The notes under the pieces are model-generated. The model worked only from the letters and a program-made list of their open reading frames with translations. It did not search any database and was not told the origin of the DNA. Positions 33,200 to 43,774 of a stretch of DNA of 64,000 nt are shown one piece after another. The DNA comes from Haemaphysalis longicornis (taxonomy: Eukaryota > Arthropoda > Arachnida > Ixodida > Ixodidae). Each line of letters opens with the position of its first letter. The first letter of the stretch is position 1. The DNA lies in assembly GCA_013339765.2 (NCBI GenBank), contig CM023449.1, forward strand, positions 227,723,712 through 227,787,711, read 5' to 3'. A program made the translations under genes and the position numbers.

Positions 33200-33840
33200 A
33201 ATTGTTAAATACGCAGGCTATACTAGCATATATGTATCATAAAAAACCTCCTAGGTTCTATAGAAGGCAATCCAGGAGTTCTGCTTCCCCGGAATGCCCT
33301 CGTATCAATTCATGCCGTCAACAAAGCAAATTCTATGAATGATAGCAACACGCACACTATAAAACCCGTGAAATTCCGTGCCTCCTTGACCAAAAACAGC
33401 AAAAATTAAATAAATCCGTAACGAAACTTGCTCCTGCTCGCCTATGGCAGGGTTACAGTCAATTCAAAAAGGGGGAAATAAACAGGAGTCGGCACCATAA
33501 AAATATTTCTGTGAAAAGCCATGCGTTGATGAAAAAAGAAAAAAACTACCACCGTGAACCTATGAGGATCAGGTATACACTGGTGCTCACCAGTCACTAA
33601 TGCAGGCCTGTACCTGCACAACGAAGTACTACTCGCATTACACTTCAGGGGTGTTCGGCAAAACACACACCAAAAGCGCACCAAAGACACGCGTCTCTCA
33701 ATTGTCGCTTGCCGATACCACGATGTCGTCTTGGCACAAGCACAACGCTCGCGGTACACTGCCCAGGACACCGTCACGTCGGGGGACTGAAACTGAATGT
33801 TCGCACGAAGGAAATCGCCCATTACTGTGCCACACCACAC
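33200..33840. other. No supported gene
   Basis: Nothing recognised; possible unrecognisable LINE remainder after 33190. Confidence 0.35.
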
Positions 33841-33843
33841 ACT

Positions 33844-34683
33844 ACAGTTAAACCTGGATGTAACGAACCTCCATTTAACGAATTCCTGGGTTGAACGGAG
33901 TTTTCCAATTCCCCATTGCCGGCCCCATAGAAACCCATATGTTTGCGACCTCTATGTAGCGAATTCTGTACCCTGATCAGCCATTTTCTCTTGAACTTTT
34001 TCTGAAAAATTGGCTGGAGAAAGGCACCAATAAAGAGAGCTTCACCCGCACCGTAAACTAACGTGCGTTTCCAGTATGAGTGCGGTGTCCGCTAGGGGCT
34101 AGGACTGCCTGTCAGCGTGTGGTCCCGCGTCTCCACTGCAATCTATAGGTGTCGGTTCGACGGTGATGAGTCCCGCTGCCAGAAAACGAAATGTTTTGTC
34201 TTTTAAAGAGAAGGTTTTAAATGCCGTCTCCGCCTGCGAGAAAGATGAACGTCGCCGCCCGGTACAGTATCCCAGCTAAAATGCACCCTCTCAACATGCT
34301 GAGTGCTGCAAAGAGCATCAAGTTCCCGAAAAGGCGCACTTTCAGCACAAGTTCGGTCCTCATTGAAACGGGTTAATTAAGGCACCGAAGTGTGTCAAAA
34401 GGCTAAATTGATATTTAAGTTGTGTTTGCGAATACGGGGCCGGTGTAAGTGACCATGGTTCTTTGGAGTGCCGTGAAGTGACTAAGTTTGTGGGAAAGCA
34501 ACAGGCGCAAATCACGCAGTTTTTCGCGGTGAAATAAATCCTGAGTTCACCACCACTGATGTCTAGCATATTGGTTTTGTTGCTGCTTCATTCACGCGAG
34601 CCTTAACTCGAAACCTGTATGTAGTGAAACCTGCATGTCACGAAAAATTGCGAATTTTTGTCAACTTCGTTGTATCCAGCTCA
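33844..34683 (+). mobile_element. Tigger-like element, copy A (internally deleted)
   Basis: The left end CAGTTAAACCTGGATGTAAC follows TA; the right end contains "gtcaacttcgttgtatccag", the inverse of copy B's left end. From 34167 a frame reads RKRNVLSFKEKVLNAVSACE, matching the N-terminal CENP-B/Tigger DNA-binding domain, and decays after about 40 codons. The DDE core is absent. Copy B lies at 50926-52584 and shares the same short coding relic, so both descend from one deletion derivative. Confidence 0.8.
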
Positions 34684-34689
34684 AACGCG

Positions 34690-35200
34690 TTTCACCAGCC
34701 TTCGCAGATACGCACCACAGAAGCATAAGTGTCGTCTTGTATACAAGCACTGCACAAACGTGGTCACGCTTGCCCTGGTATCTATCTCTCTGCGACTCTT
34801 CAAGCGCTAAAGAGAGCGGATTTTGACTGCACGAAGACCCGTGCAGGAATTAATACCGTGTACGCATTATTCGAGTTGTTCGAAGATGCGGTGGAATGGC
34901 TGGTTAGTGACATGTCGCAGTCACGCTACCAACTGTCCCCCTTTTTTTACAGCCCCCTAAGCAGCAATTAATTAAGGGCAGGGTGACCACAAAAACGCCA
35001 GCAGTTCGGAAGCGGTTCAACGCGATGAAAATAGAAAGGGTAAGCGTCCACGGCCAGTGATAATTTGTGTCAGTCGCTGTGGTGGTTGAAAGCGATGATA
35101 TATCAAGGACACCTATGTAAATAACCCAGTGTGAGTGTTATCTGAAGACCACTCCTCCTACCAAAGGAGACAGCCGGCCCTCGGGGGTCATTCGTTATGA
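34690..35200. other. No supported gene
   Basis: An 80-codon frame at 34729-34971 shows no domain I recognise. Confidence 0.35.
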
Positions 35201-35214
35201 AGGTTTTGCTGCCA

Positions 35215-35445
35215 CTTTTCCACCCCTTTAGTTCCAGCACTTGTGGCCACCAAATCCGCGAGCTTATATCCCCATGCAACTAAGTGGCCGGGAACATGGA
35301 ATGAGCACACTTGAAGTGCTGAAAGCAAGTATTTGTACATAGCTTGTATTTGTTGTATAGCATCGGAGGGGTTAAAGGGGCCCTGAAGAGCCAGACTAAG
35401 AGATAGAAGGCAGCCGGCATTGATGTTTACGAGGCATAGGGGCAC
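35215..35445 (-). pseudogene. LINE/retroelement RNase H C-terminal fragment
   Basis: The minus-strand frame includes SDAIQQIQAMYKYL then VCSFHVPGHLVAWGYKLADLVA, the family pattern W-V-P-G-H-x-G-I-x-G-N-E-x-A-D-x-L-A with several substitutions. Only the last third of the domain is present. It is too decayed to assign to a clade. Confidence 0.65.
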
Positions 35446-35485
35446 GTTATTATCCAGTTACAAGAAGGGTTTATGCAAGGCCAAA

Positions 35486-35690
35486 AAATCATGCACCCCT
35501 CCGTCAAACGACGACGATGGTTGAACGCGGAGCTTCCTCGTGACGGATTCTTTGGTTTTCGTCTGTTTTTACAAACCGCTCTGACCATGTCGAAATCGAG
35601 CAATCAGATAGACGCCCGCTTCATAACGCGAGGGTCCCAGATCCGCGTTACAGGCGACATCAGTGACAATACTAAAGCTTCGCTTTAAAA
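35486..35690 (+). mobile_element. Third-family repeat, 5' arm plus tRNA-like part
   Basis: "aatcatgcacccctccgtca" and "gttgaacgcggagcttcctc" match the arm at 13388; "cttcataacgcgagg" matches the tRNA-like module at 13750; it ends "aaagcttcgctttaaaa". It is one continuous copy joining modules that appear separately at 13.4-13.9 kb. Confidence 0.65.
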
Positions 35691-35974
35691 TGTCATATCC
35701 GCAATGCCGAACGTCGTCCCTGCATTTCACAATGCCACAGCGCAGACCAACTGTCAAGCCAAATCTCAAACTTGAAGCGTCATTCGAGTGCATGGCTAAA
35801 CTGAAGAACAAAGCTGTGTTATAGTGTAGAGCTTTGTAATATAGCTTACATCACATTGCTTAAAATCGGCTTCTGTAATTTTGATAATACCTTGGTGATC
35901 AATCGCCAAAGAACCAAGGCAATCCTATTTCACGCAAAGGTGAGATTAGCGACACCATGCCCAAAACTTAAGTT

Positions 35975-36211
35975 TGATTGATTGTGGGGTTTAACGCGCC
36001 GACGCAACGCAGGCGATGAGGCGCGCCGTAGTGGAGGGCTCCGGATTAATTTTGACCACCTGGGGATCTTTAACGTGCGCCGAAATCTCGTACACACGGG
36101 CGTTTTTGCTTTTCGCCTCCATCAGAAAAGCGGCCGCCGCGGCCGGGAATCGAACCCGCGACCTTGTGCTCAGCAGCGCAACGCCTTAGCCACTGAGCCA
36201 CCGCGGCGGGT
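35975..36211 (-). mobile_element. Full-length SINE, main (Ruka-like) family, with 14-bp target duplication
   Basis: On the minus strand: A box "tggctcagtggctaagg", B box "gggttcgattccc", body "gatttcggcgcacgttaaag" then "ccccaggtggtcaaaattaa", tail CAATCAATCA. It is flanked by perfect direct repeats CCAAAACTTAAGTT at 35961-35974 and 36212-36225. This is the best preserved copy here and the reference for the family; RNA polymerase III transcription is inferred from the boxes. Confidence 0.95.
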
Positions 36212-36225
36212 CCAAAACTTAAGTT

Positions 36226-37640
36226 GTGAATTGATTCAAAACATCGGGAACAATCCTCACAAACACCATGCGGTACAACCCTTAAATATTATATGATTAA
36301 CACTTGCATCAGTAACTTGAATGTTTTATAGATACAAAGGTTACCCAACACAAACCATCATACTTCTGTAGTGTAAATATTTGTTGTCTTATTTGAATCG
36401 ATATGTGCTTGTCTGTGGCGCCTGTGCACAACTTCCGGCAAAGTACAAAATTTGAGAAGGTGGCAAAGGGCAGAAATTGGAAGTATTACTTGCTCTCCCT
36501 TCTACTTTCCAGTGCAACCTTTGTTTGGAACGCTTAAAATCGTTCGCAGGGAATATGCATATAACTATTACCTTCACCAGGCATTCATTAACGGCTCAAG
36601 TAGGGCTGGGCGTCGGTTAAACAATTTAATCCGATTAATCGGCTGGCTTTATTCGGTTAATTGATCGATTAGTCGGTTGGTTTCCTGTAGGAATAAACAT
36701 TACCGAAAAATGTATTATTAATATTCGTAGCAATATATTAATATAATAATCGTAATAATAAGATCCATAAAGTCCTCGGCCTGTTCGCAGACATTCCACG
36801 TGAGGTAAGCGGGTCATCATCGTGGCGCTGATGCGGGCGAGACGCTTATAATCGCGTTCGTCATTCACACTTTTCTAGAATAAGGAACATCGGCAATCGA
36901 AGTAGTTGCCAAGCGCGTGAATACGAAGCTCAAGACACAACGACGGCCCAGAAGATTAAAGTGAATTGAGTAAAATGACACCGACAAATAAAAATACACG
37001 GAATCCACAACACTAGACCGTACGATCCTATTGAACTTACTGCGCACCGCGAACTGCAAAAACTTCAATTTTCCGCCCTCTTACATAGTTACTAGAAACG
37101 AATTAACGATGTTTCTGGCTTGGCATTACGAAATTGAGAGAACTGTTACTGTTATCAAATGATGTTTTGGTATTGTTTTTTTCTTAATTTTATGGTCGTT
37201 AGTGTTCTCTTAGTCATGTATCATGTCCTAAATTCCTTTTCATGTGATGCGATTGCAATTTCAATGTTATTGATCTTGTACGAATTGTTGTTGTGCTAGT
37301 CTGTACTGATTGATCCGCCAAAAACGTAGCCAGTTCATATAACAGCTGCATTTTATTCGGTACCGCATACTTCGCGATTTTCTTGTCATACATCTGACTA
37401 GAAGCGTCATGTTAAATGATTATTGTTTATGAATGCTGTGTATGCGCGTTCTGCTTTAATGCGTACGTTATTTATCCATACATTGCAACGCCCGATTATG
37501 CACATTGAAATGATATTTCTTACATGTATTATGAAAAAAAAAAGTGTCTGCTGGTTGCAGAAGCCATGTTCGAGGAGAGAACTTGCCAAGCTGTTCTTAC
37601 GAATTTTTTTTATGGTCCGGAGTGAACGCAATAACAACGG
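36226..37640. other. No supported gene; hAT-like phrase near 36601
   Basis: "tagggctgggcg" followed by ATTAATCGG-type repeats (36601-36690) resembles a hAT MITE terminus, but no opposite end is found. The rest is AT-rich and unrecognised. Confidence 0.35.
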
Positions 37641-37648
37641 ATGAAAGT

Positions 37649-37675
37649 TCCTCCTCCTCCTCCTCCTCCTCCTCT
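37649..37675. repeat. CTC trinucleotide microsatellite
   Basis: About nine CTC units. Confidence 0.9.
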
Positions 37676-38004
37676 ATCTTGAATGGAAATTGGCCCAATA
37701 ACAATAATAATTTCAGTGATTCCGTGTGTGCGACTGTCCACGCGAAACTGAAGCTTTCATTATTTTTGGTCGAATATTTGCGATCGACCCACCATACGTC
37801 TATTTCATTCCTCCTTCTGTAATTTTCTGGTGCAAAGTTGTGCTCCTCGCCAGCGGTATTCTCATGTGCTCATTTGAGATGTCCTCATTCCAAACAAGCC
37901 AAATAGCCCCCTCCAGAATACGTGCAGCAATTTGTAATATGCAGCTTTAACGCGACCACCCGAACACAGTAATGCCGTTGCGTTGGTATTGCTGAGCTTC
38001 ATAA

Positions 38005-38463
38005 ATATAAAGCCAGCATACGGGACCTCGACAAACACGCATCATCCGTCTTAGTCATCCATAATTTCCCATCTTGAAGAGGTGTCTTGGGGAAAGAGCT
38101 CAATTTTCATCTTCGTCTCTCTTTCACAAGCAACGGAACAGCTGTTTTGCTTTGTTTGGTCTTTGCAGTATTCAAACGCCCCTACTAGAAAATCGAACAG
38201 GTTAGATAGAGCTATTACCCCTACAAACATGCCAAATAAAGCAAGGAGACCAAAACCAACTCAGCAAATGCACTTGGCCCTCAAAATAGAGTCGTACTCG
38301 ACAAGCACAACGGCACGCTGCGCCCCTGTCCTTGTCGCAGCATGGTACCACTCCTCGTTTGGGACTCCTTTTTGGACAATATCAGCGAATATGAAAAGTA
38401 ATGGCACTTTTTCGTTCTTACTAGTCCATCCTTCTACATATTCCCGGCCACAGTCAAGTAAAT
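38005..38463 (-). other. Long open minus-strand stretch with one stop, unrecognised
   Basis: Read from 38463 downwards, about 65 codons (including FADIVQKGVPNEEWYHAATR) reach one TGA near 38262, then the same frame stays open for a further 80 codons. No start, domain or convincing splice site is visible. It could be a decayed gene or chance. Confidence 0.25.
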
Positions 38464-38673
38464 TATAAGCCCGCTAGCACAACAAGTGTTCTTACCTTCA
38501 GTCTTGATCCTGAATGAGGTTTCTCGTGAGCATCTGCCATGGTGGTACGCTATAATCGCAGCGGTACGCTATAACTTGACCTTTGACAGCTTCTGGGAGC
38601 TCATAACCTGTTCAACTTTTCCAGTTACGCATGTGTCATTAAAGAGATCCATGCCTCATCTGTTGCAGATGCT

Positions 38674-38729
38674 AAGCTTTTGCCTCCATTGTAGTTGTCA
38701 GAAGGGCACTACAATGGAGGCAAAACCTT
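38674..38729. other. Near-perfect 22-bp hairpin
   Basis: The left arm 38674-38695 and right arm 38708-38729 pair over 22 positions with one mismatch, including 18 uninterrupted ("ttttgcctccattgtagt"), around a 12-base loop. It is much shorter than a typical miRNA precursor. Purpose unknown. Confidence 0.85.
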
Positions 38730-38734
38730 AACAT

Positions 38735-40255
38735 GCGCTGCTCCGTTAGCGTCAGGTGCAGTCATCGGCTGACCAACTCTGCACCACTTCGCACTCTGTC
38801 AGCTGACGTCAGCCCACCGTTACTGGTCGAGCACTTCCTCAAGGGGACGGGCTTGGAAACCCTCACTGGTTCCAGTTTCCGTAGCACTGAACAGAAACGA
38901 GGTCATCAAGTGGATGTCCGTGAAGCGCATACACATGGGAACAAAGGAACAGTCAAACAGGCTGCCGCAGTGAGGCCCTGCCGATCAACACGGCGCTGCA
39001 GTGACCTGTCCCGCGTGCAGCTCGTGCTGCCCGAGTGAATCTAGGACAGCGCTAGGTCAACCCTGGGGAATCCCCACCAAGAAGACCCTTCCTCTGGTCG
39101 CCTGCGCGCAACAGGTTTCTTGGCCGCATATGCGCGCGCTCGCACACCTACGGTGAAAAGAATTCGCCCTTCGCTTTCTTTGTTTGAATTCCGGGTTCGC
39201 ATACTTCGCAACTTTGTTTCTTTTTCATGAGAGCTTTTCTTAGATGCAGTCCACGGATGCGCTGTCGCGTAAACTGGCCACGTTACGGGCAGCGCTTCAC
39301 GTTTACGAGCCATTCCTCCTTTGAGCCTAACAAGGATCACCCATTCCACACGGCGTGTTTGTACAAGTCTAATCCCGCGCCAGTAAAGTTTACCACCTGA
39401 GCTAGCAGTTTTGTGTCCGGGTAATCCCTGCCCTATTAAAGTTATCAAACAAGGAACGACATTTTGCAACGTTTAACGAGTGGAAAAGAATGTTCCATCC
39501 TTCCATCCTTGTCGAGTTTTTGGGGAGGGGGGACATGTACTAAAACCGCGTCTTCACATAGCAGCTGACGTCGCTATTGAGTTAACACACAAGGGACGCG
39601 AAAGTTCCGGAACGTTTTCTTTTCTTCTTTTTTTTTTTTTTTTGGTAGCTTGCGAACGGAAGTAATCGGCTATGCACGCCACCGCAAAGTTTTTCTGTCG
39701 TGACTCATAAACGTCTATTGGAACTTTCACACTAGCTCTAATTTAAGATGAGCATGCGCATTGGGATGCGCATCGGGATGGCAGGAGAAGCAACGTGTGG
39801 CTGCGTCCAACACCGACGCTACTTCAGTTCGCTATATCGGTGGGGGAATTTCGTCGCTGCCGTCAGAATCCTCGCCGCTGATGGCTGAAGGTGATGTGGT
39901 CTGTTGAGGATACGTAGCTTGAATAACCTGCACGTCAGTCGTTAGGCCTAGGTCCCTTCTCCGCACAATTCTCAAGTGGCACCGCCACGTTCGCCCGCTT
40001 CCCAGATCACGGTAGCCGCAGCGGTCTGTTTGAATTAACCAGCGCGTTCACATTCAAATTCGAACTGCCGGGCGTTTTCGCTCAGTGGAAACACACATAG
40101 TGGTGACGGGACCATACCGCCAGATAGAATGAACGGGACGTTCGAAATAGGCGTGCTCGATTTAAACGATATTCGGACGCATTTGTTTCAGAACGCGGAT
40201 GGTGGCTAAACTGACTTTGGCGTGGTGCAGCATGTTTGTGTAACGTACTTGCCTT
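38735..40255. other. No supported gene
   Basis: A poly-T run lies at 39629-39642. The minus-strand frame of 142 codons at 39041-39469 has no domain. Nothing else recognised. Confidence 0.4.
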
Positions 40256-40260
40256 TCGGC

Positions 40261-40572
<312 letters not shown>

Positions 40573-40574
40573 GA

Positions 40575-40900
40575 CTTACGTGCAGGCGTGAGTCTCGTTC
40601 TCTCTCTTCTGGTTCCCACGGTGGCCGTCCGACACCCTACGACAGGCATGCGGCCGCTCGAAGCGCTCGGCCCCGTATGATCTTTGAAACGTGGAATAGA
40701 CAGCTCTCTGACTGTAGAAGCGTTGAGTCGTGCTTGCGGCCCAGGCCGATCTTTTCCCCCCGACGGTTGCGTGCGACGTCACACTGAGTGATCATCGTTA
40801 TCTTATCGGCGCTCTCAACTCACGTTGATAATCTTCAGGAGAACGAAATCTCCAGCCATCCTCAGGGACAAGGAGTTCGTCTCGGAGGACCAGGTTTAGC
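40575..40900. other. No supported gene
   Basis: Nothing recognised between the SINE and the Tigger-like element. Confidence 0.4.
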
Positions 40901-40905
40901 AAGTG

Positions 40906-41339
40906 CAGTTCAACATCATTATAACGAACACTCATAAAGCGAGTCATCGGCTATAGCGAACTAAACACGAACTTTGGTGGGTCACGCTTCCTTTCTGTGG
41001 CACTTCTGTTTACAACGAAACCGAAACCGCCAGAGCCACGCGCTATATCGGCTATACGATCAAATATTAGGTTTGCCCGAGGCTCAAAACACGAAAGCTA
41101 GCAGAAAAAAAGCAAATTGAAAAAAGTGAAAGATAGTACCACTAAGGCGTTGCGCTGCTGACCCCAAAGACGCGGGTTCGATTCCCGGCTGCGACGGCCA
41201 CTTTTGTGATTGAGAGTGAAAAGTGAATAACGCCCGTGTGTTCGAGATTTCGGCGCACATGAAAGATCACGAGGCAGCCAAAATTAAAACGGAGCCCTCT
41301 GCCACCGCGCCCCTGTGTAGCGTCGGTGCGTTAAACCTC

Positions 41340-41427
<88 letters not shown>

Positions 41428-41905
41428 CAGTCAGTCAGTCAATAATTCCGTCAATCTAAAGATAACCCCATTTTTTTATATTTTAGTGATCCTCCGCAAA
41501 AGGGCATTTGGTTAGAAGTAGAAAAGGCCCTTTCGTGCGTGTACACTGTGGAAAACTTCACCCTGCTCAGTGCTGGGAAAAGCCACCAAATGGAGATCAC
41601 ATCCTTCTTCAAAGAAAGAACGCAGGCCTGTTTCGTCACAGGAACTTTGTTCTGTTGTACTTTCACGTTCACATTTTCCAGTCCATTTAGATTGAAATGC
41701 CTCAAGGAGGCCGATAAGGATTACCCCTTTTATAATTGGTTTGAAGCCTACAAAATAATGCGTTTTCTTTGTATCTAGGATTTTTGCGTGAGCCAGATTG
41801 CCGATTTGTTAGAGCCGATTTTTACCCGTACTGTTACTACTAATACCGGATATAACGAACTAATGTGCTTCCCTAATACTACTTTGTTAAAATGAGGCCC
41901 GACTG
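40906..41905 (+). mobile_element. Tigger/pogo-like element split by a SINE
   Basis: The left end CAGTTCAACATCATTATAAC and the reverse-complemented right end CAGTCGGGCCTCATTTTAAC are alike; TA follows the right end. After the SINE (41136-41442), 41480-41640 encodes SHQMEITSFFKERTQA, resembling the ITxFF tail of Tigger transposases. Most of the transposase is missing. Confidence 0.7.
41136..41442 (+). mobile_element. SINE, main family, with long CAAT tail, inside a Tigger-like element
   Basis: The A box is lost; B box "gggttcgattcccgg" and the body (diverged, "gatttcggcgcacatgaaag") are present. The tail at 41340-41427 is about 22 CAAT units followed by TCAG units. Confidence 0.9.
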
Positions 41906-42127
41906 TAGTAGCGTATAAGGTGAGGCAGATCCCGAAGTCAACTACGAAACAATTTTATAAACACTATGCACAGGACCAGACATTTAAGGGGTTCAACACT
42001 CAAAAGGTGCACGTCTTAGTAGGCTGGCAAAATACGTAAACAGATTAAGATAAAATACAGCAACGAGGTGTTAAGAGCGCTGCACGCAACTATAGACAAC
42101 TAGCAGACACAACAGCGCGCGTGCAAC

Positions 42128-42180
42128 GCATCGTCATCACCATCAGCCTACGTATGACCAGTGCAGGACGAGCGCCTCTC
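42128..42180 (-). mobile_element. LINE 3' end fragment
   Basis: "catcaccatcagcctacgta" and then "ccagtgcaggacgagcgcct" resemble the reverse complement of the GATGATG-tailed LINE end at 18600-18645. Short and diverged. Confidence 0.45.
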
Positions 42181-42210
42181 CTGAAATTAGAGTATTCAAC
42201 CAATTGATAC

Positions 42211-43275
42211 ACCGGGATACGGCCCGTTCGTCACATGGCCTTTCGTCATAGGCCGGTTCTAAACATGGAAAAGTTCGTCGTAGGTGCACATAACGAATGT
42301 CCACGTGCTATTTTTTTTTTGTATACATGTGTGTCTCATCGAAGTAGGTAGGACGGTTCTTTTCAAAAGTTATAAGCGAGGCATACATGTTTTCTTTTTT
42401 TCCCTCTTTTTGGCCGTACACCTGGGAAAGTTCAGCAAGCCAGAGTGGGCAAGTAGGGTGACCTGGGTTGATCAAGAATATGGATAGAGTTCAACAACCC
42501 TAGACAGAAAATTCGGGCAGGGACGCAGCCTAATAAAGTTCATGGAAGACGAGCTACAAGAACGCGCGTCCCCATTTTCAGTGTTGCGGCCGGCTTGGGC
42601 ACCCTCCGTGGGAACAGGCCCACTCGTCACAGCCAACTCGTCATGAGAAAACTGCTCAAAGAGGCATCTGGTTCTGAGTGGTCCCGTAATAGGGAAAGTG
42701 GTAGCACCGACCTTCTCGTTCTTGGAAATTTCGTCTGGAAGTTTCATTTTGGGCGGATGTCGAGAAGACGGGGGAGGGGGGGGGGGGGATTATTAGCTGG
42801 TTTAACTCCGATAATTCGTACCAGGTTGTGCCTCTGACATTTGGTGGGTTGGCCTTCCCTTTTGCTTTTTTTGCAGGTGGGGTTGAAATTAATATTTTAA
42901 TTTAACACGCTGTCTCTTTCTTGTCTTACTTCTCCTTCCAAAAGAAATGTGATATAGTACAAAACGTCTTAGCTCCAGATTGCTGAAAAAGAATTGCGAG
43001 ATTCGCGTAGTTTGTGAAAACGACGTGTGCAAATTAGTTATAATTACACTTTCTCACTCATCAACCAATACGCAACATGTACAAACGATAATGAGTGATG
43101 CCCTATCACCACTTACGTCGAAAAACACGCCGCAAATTTTGTTTTACCGTTCCTGTGACGAACTTTCCTAAGTGGCAAAATGTCCTATGAAGAATGATCC
43201 TATGTGACCAAACGGCCTATTATGAACCGGTCTATGACGAAACGCCATGTTACGAACGGGCCTACACCCGATACA
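42211..43275. mobile_element. Terminal-inverted-repeat element with degenerate ~16-bp subterminal units
   Basis: Left "ggcccgttcgtcacatggcc" and reverse-complemented right "ggcccgttcgtaacatggcg" agree and continue through "tttcgtcata" and "ccggttc". On the right, 43157-43262 is a run of about seven degenerate units of 15-17 bases around "tgacgaaacggcctat". The interior has a related short segment near 42618-42655 and no transposase. Boundaries are approximate. Confidence 0.65.
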
Positions 43276-43289
43276 CCTGAGTGGCCAAT

Positions 43290-43615
43290 TTCGTTCTGGT
43301 GAGGGCATACTGTTTGTATTGTCAGTATATGGTTCCACTTATATGGTGCAGCGTGCCTACTATTTGGTGATTTTAAGCTTTCAGCAACCCGGCAGCATTC
43401 CAAACCTTATGCCACTCGGTTATTCGGGGGAAGGGTGATGGACACTCACCATCGATGCACGAGTTCACACTGGAGAGCACAACTATCGACAACTGCAGGA
43501 AAGTGTAGGAGTGTAACACCGAACGAGTAACTTCCTCCCACTAAACCTGAGGGGAACTGCACACGTTTTGACGTGTCCCTACCAACTCCCTTCGCTGAAG
43601 TGGAAGTCGAAAGGA
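43290..43615. other. No supported gene
   Basis: Nothing recognised. Confidence 0.4.
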
Positions 43616-43617
43616 AT

Positions 43618-43689
<72 letters not shown>

Positions 43690-43772
43690 CTCGTCTCCTC
43701 TCTCTCCCTCCTCTCTCTCTCCCTCATCTCTCCTCTCTCACCCTCTCCTCTCCTCCTCCTCTCTCTCTCTGT
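43618..43772. repeat. CT microsatellite, long and imperfect
   Basis: A pure CT run to about 43684 is followed by interrupted CT/CTCC units to 43772. Serine/leucine-rich open frames across it come from the repeat. Confidence 0.95.
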
Positions 43773-43774
43773 AG

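Noticed and set aside
36140..36210. Genuine tRNA gene on the minus strand
   Set aside because: A and B boxes are good, but the sequence continues into the SINE body and is flanked by a retroposition target duplication.
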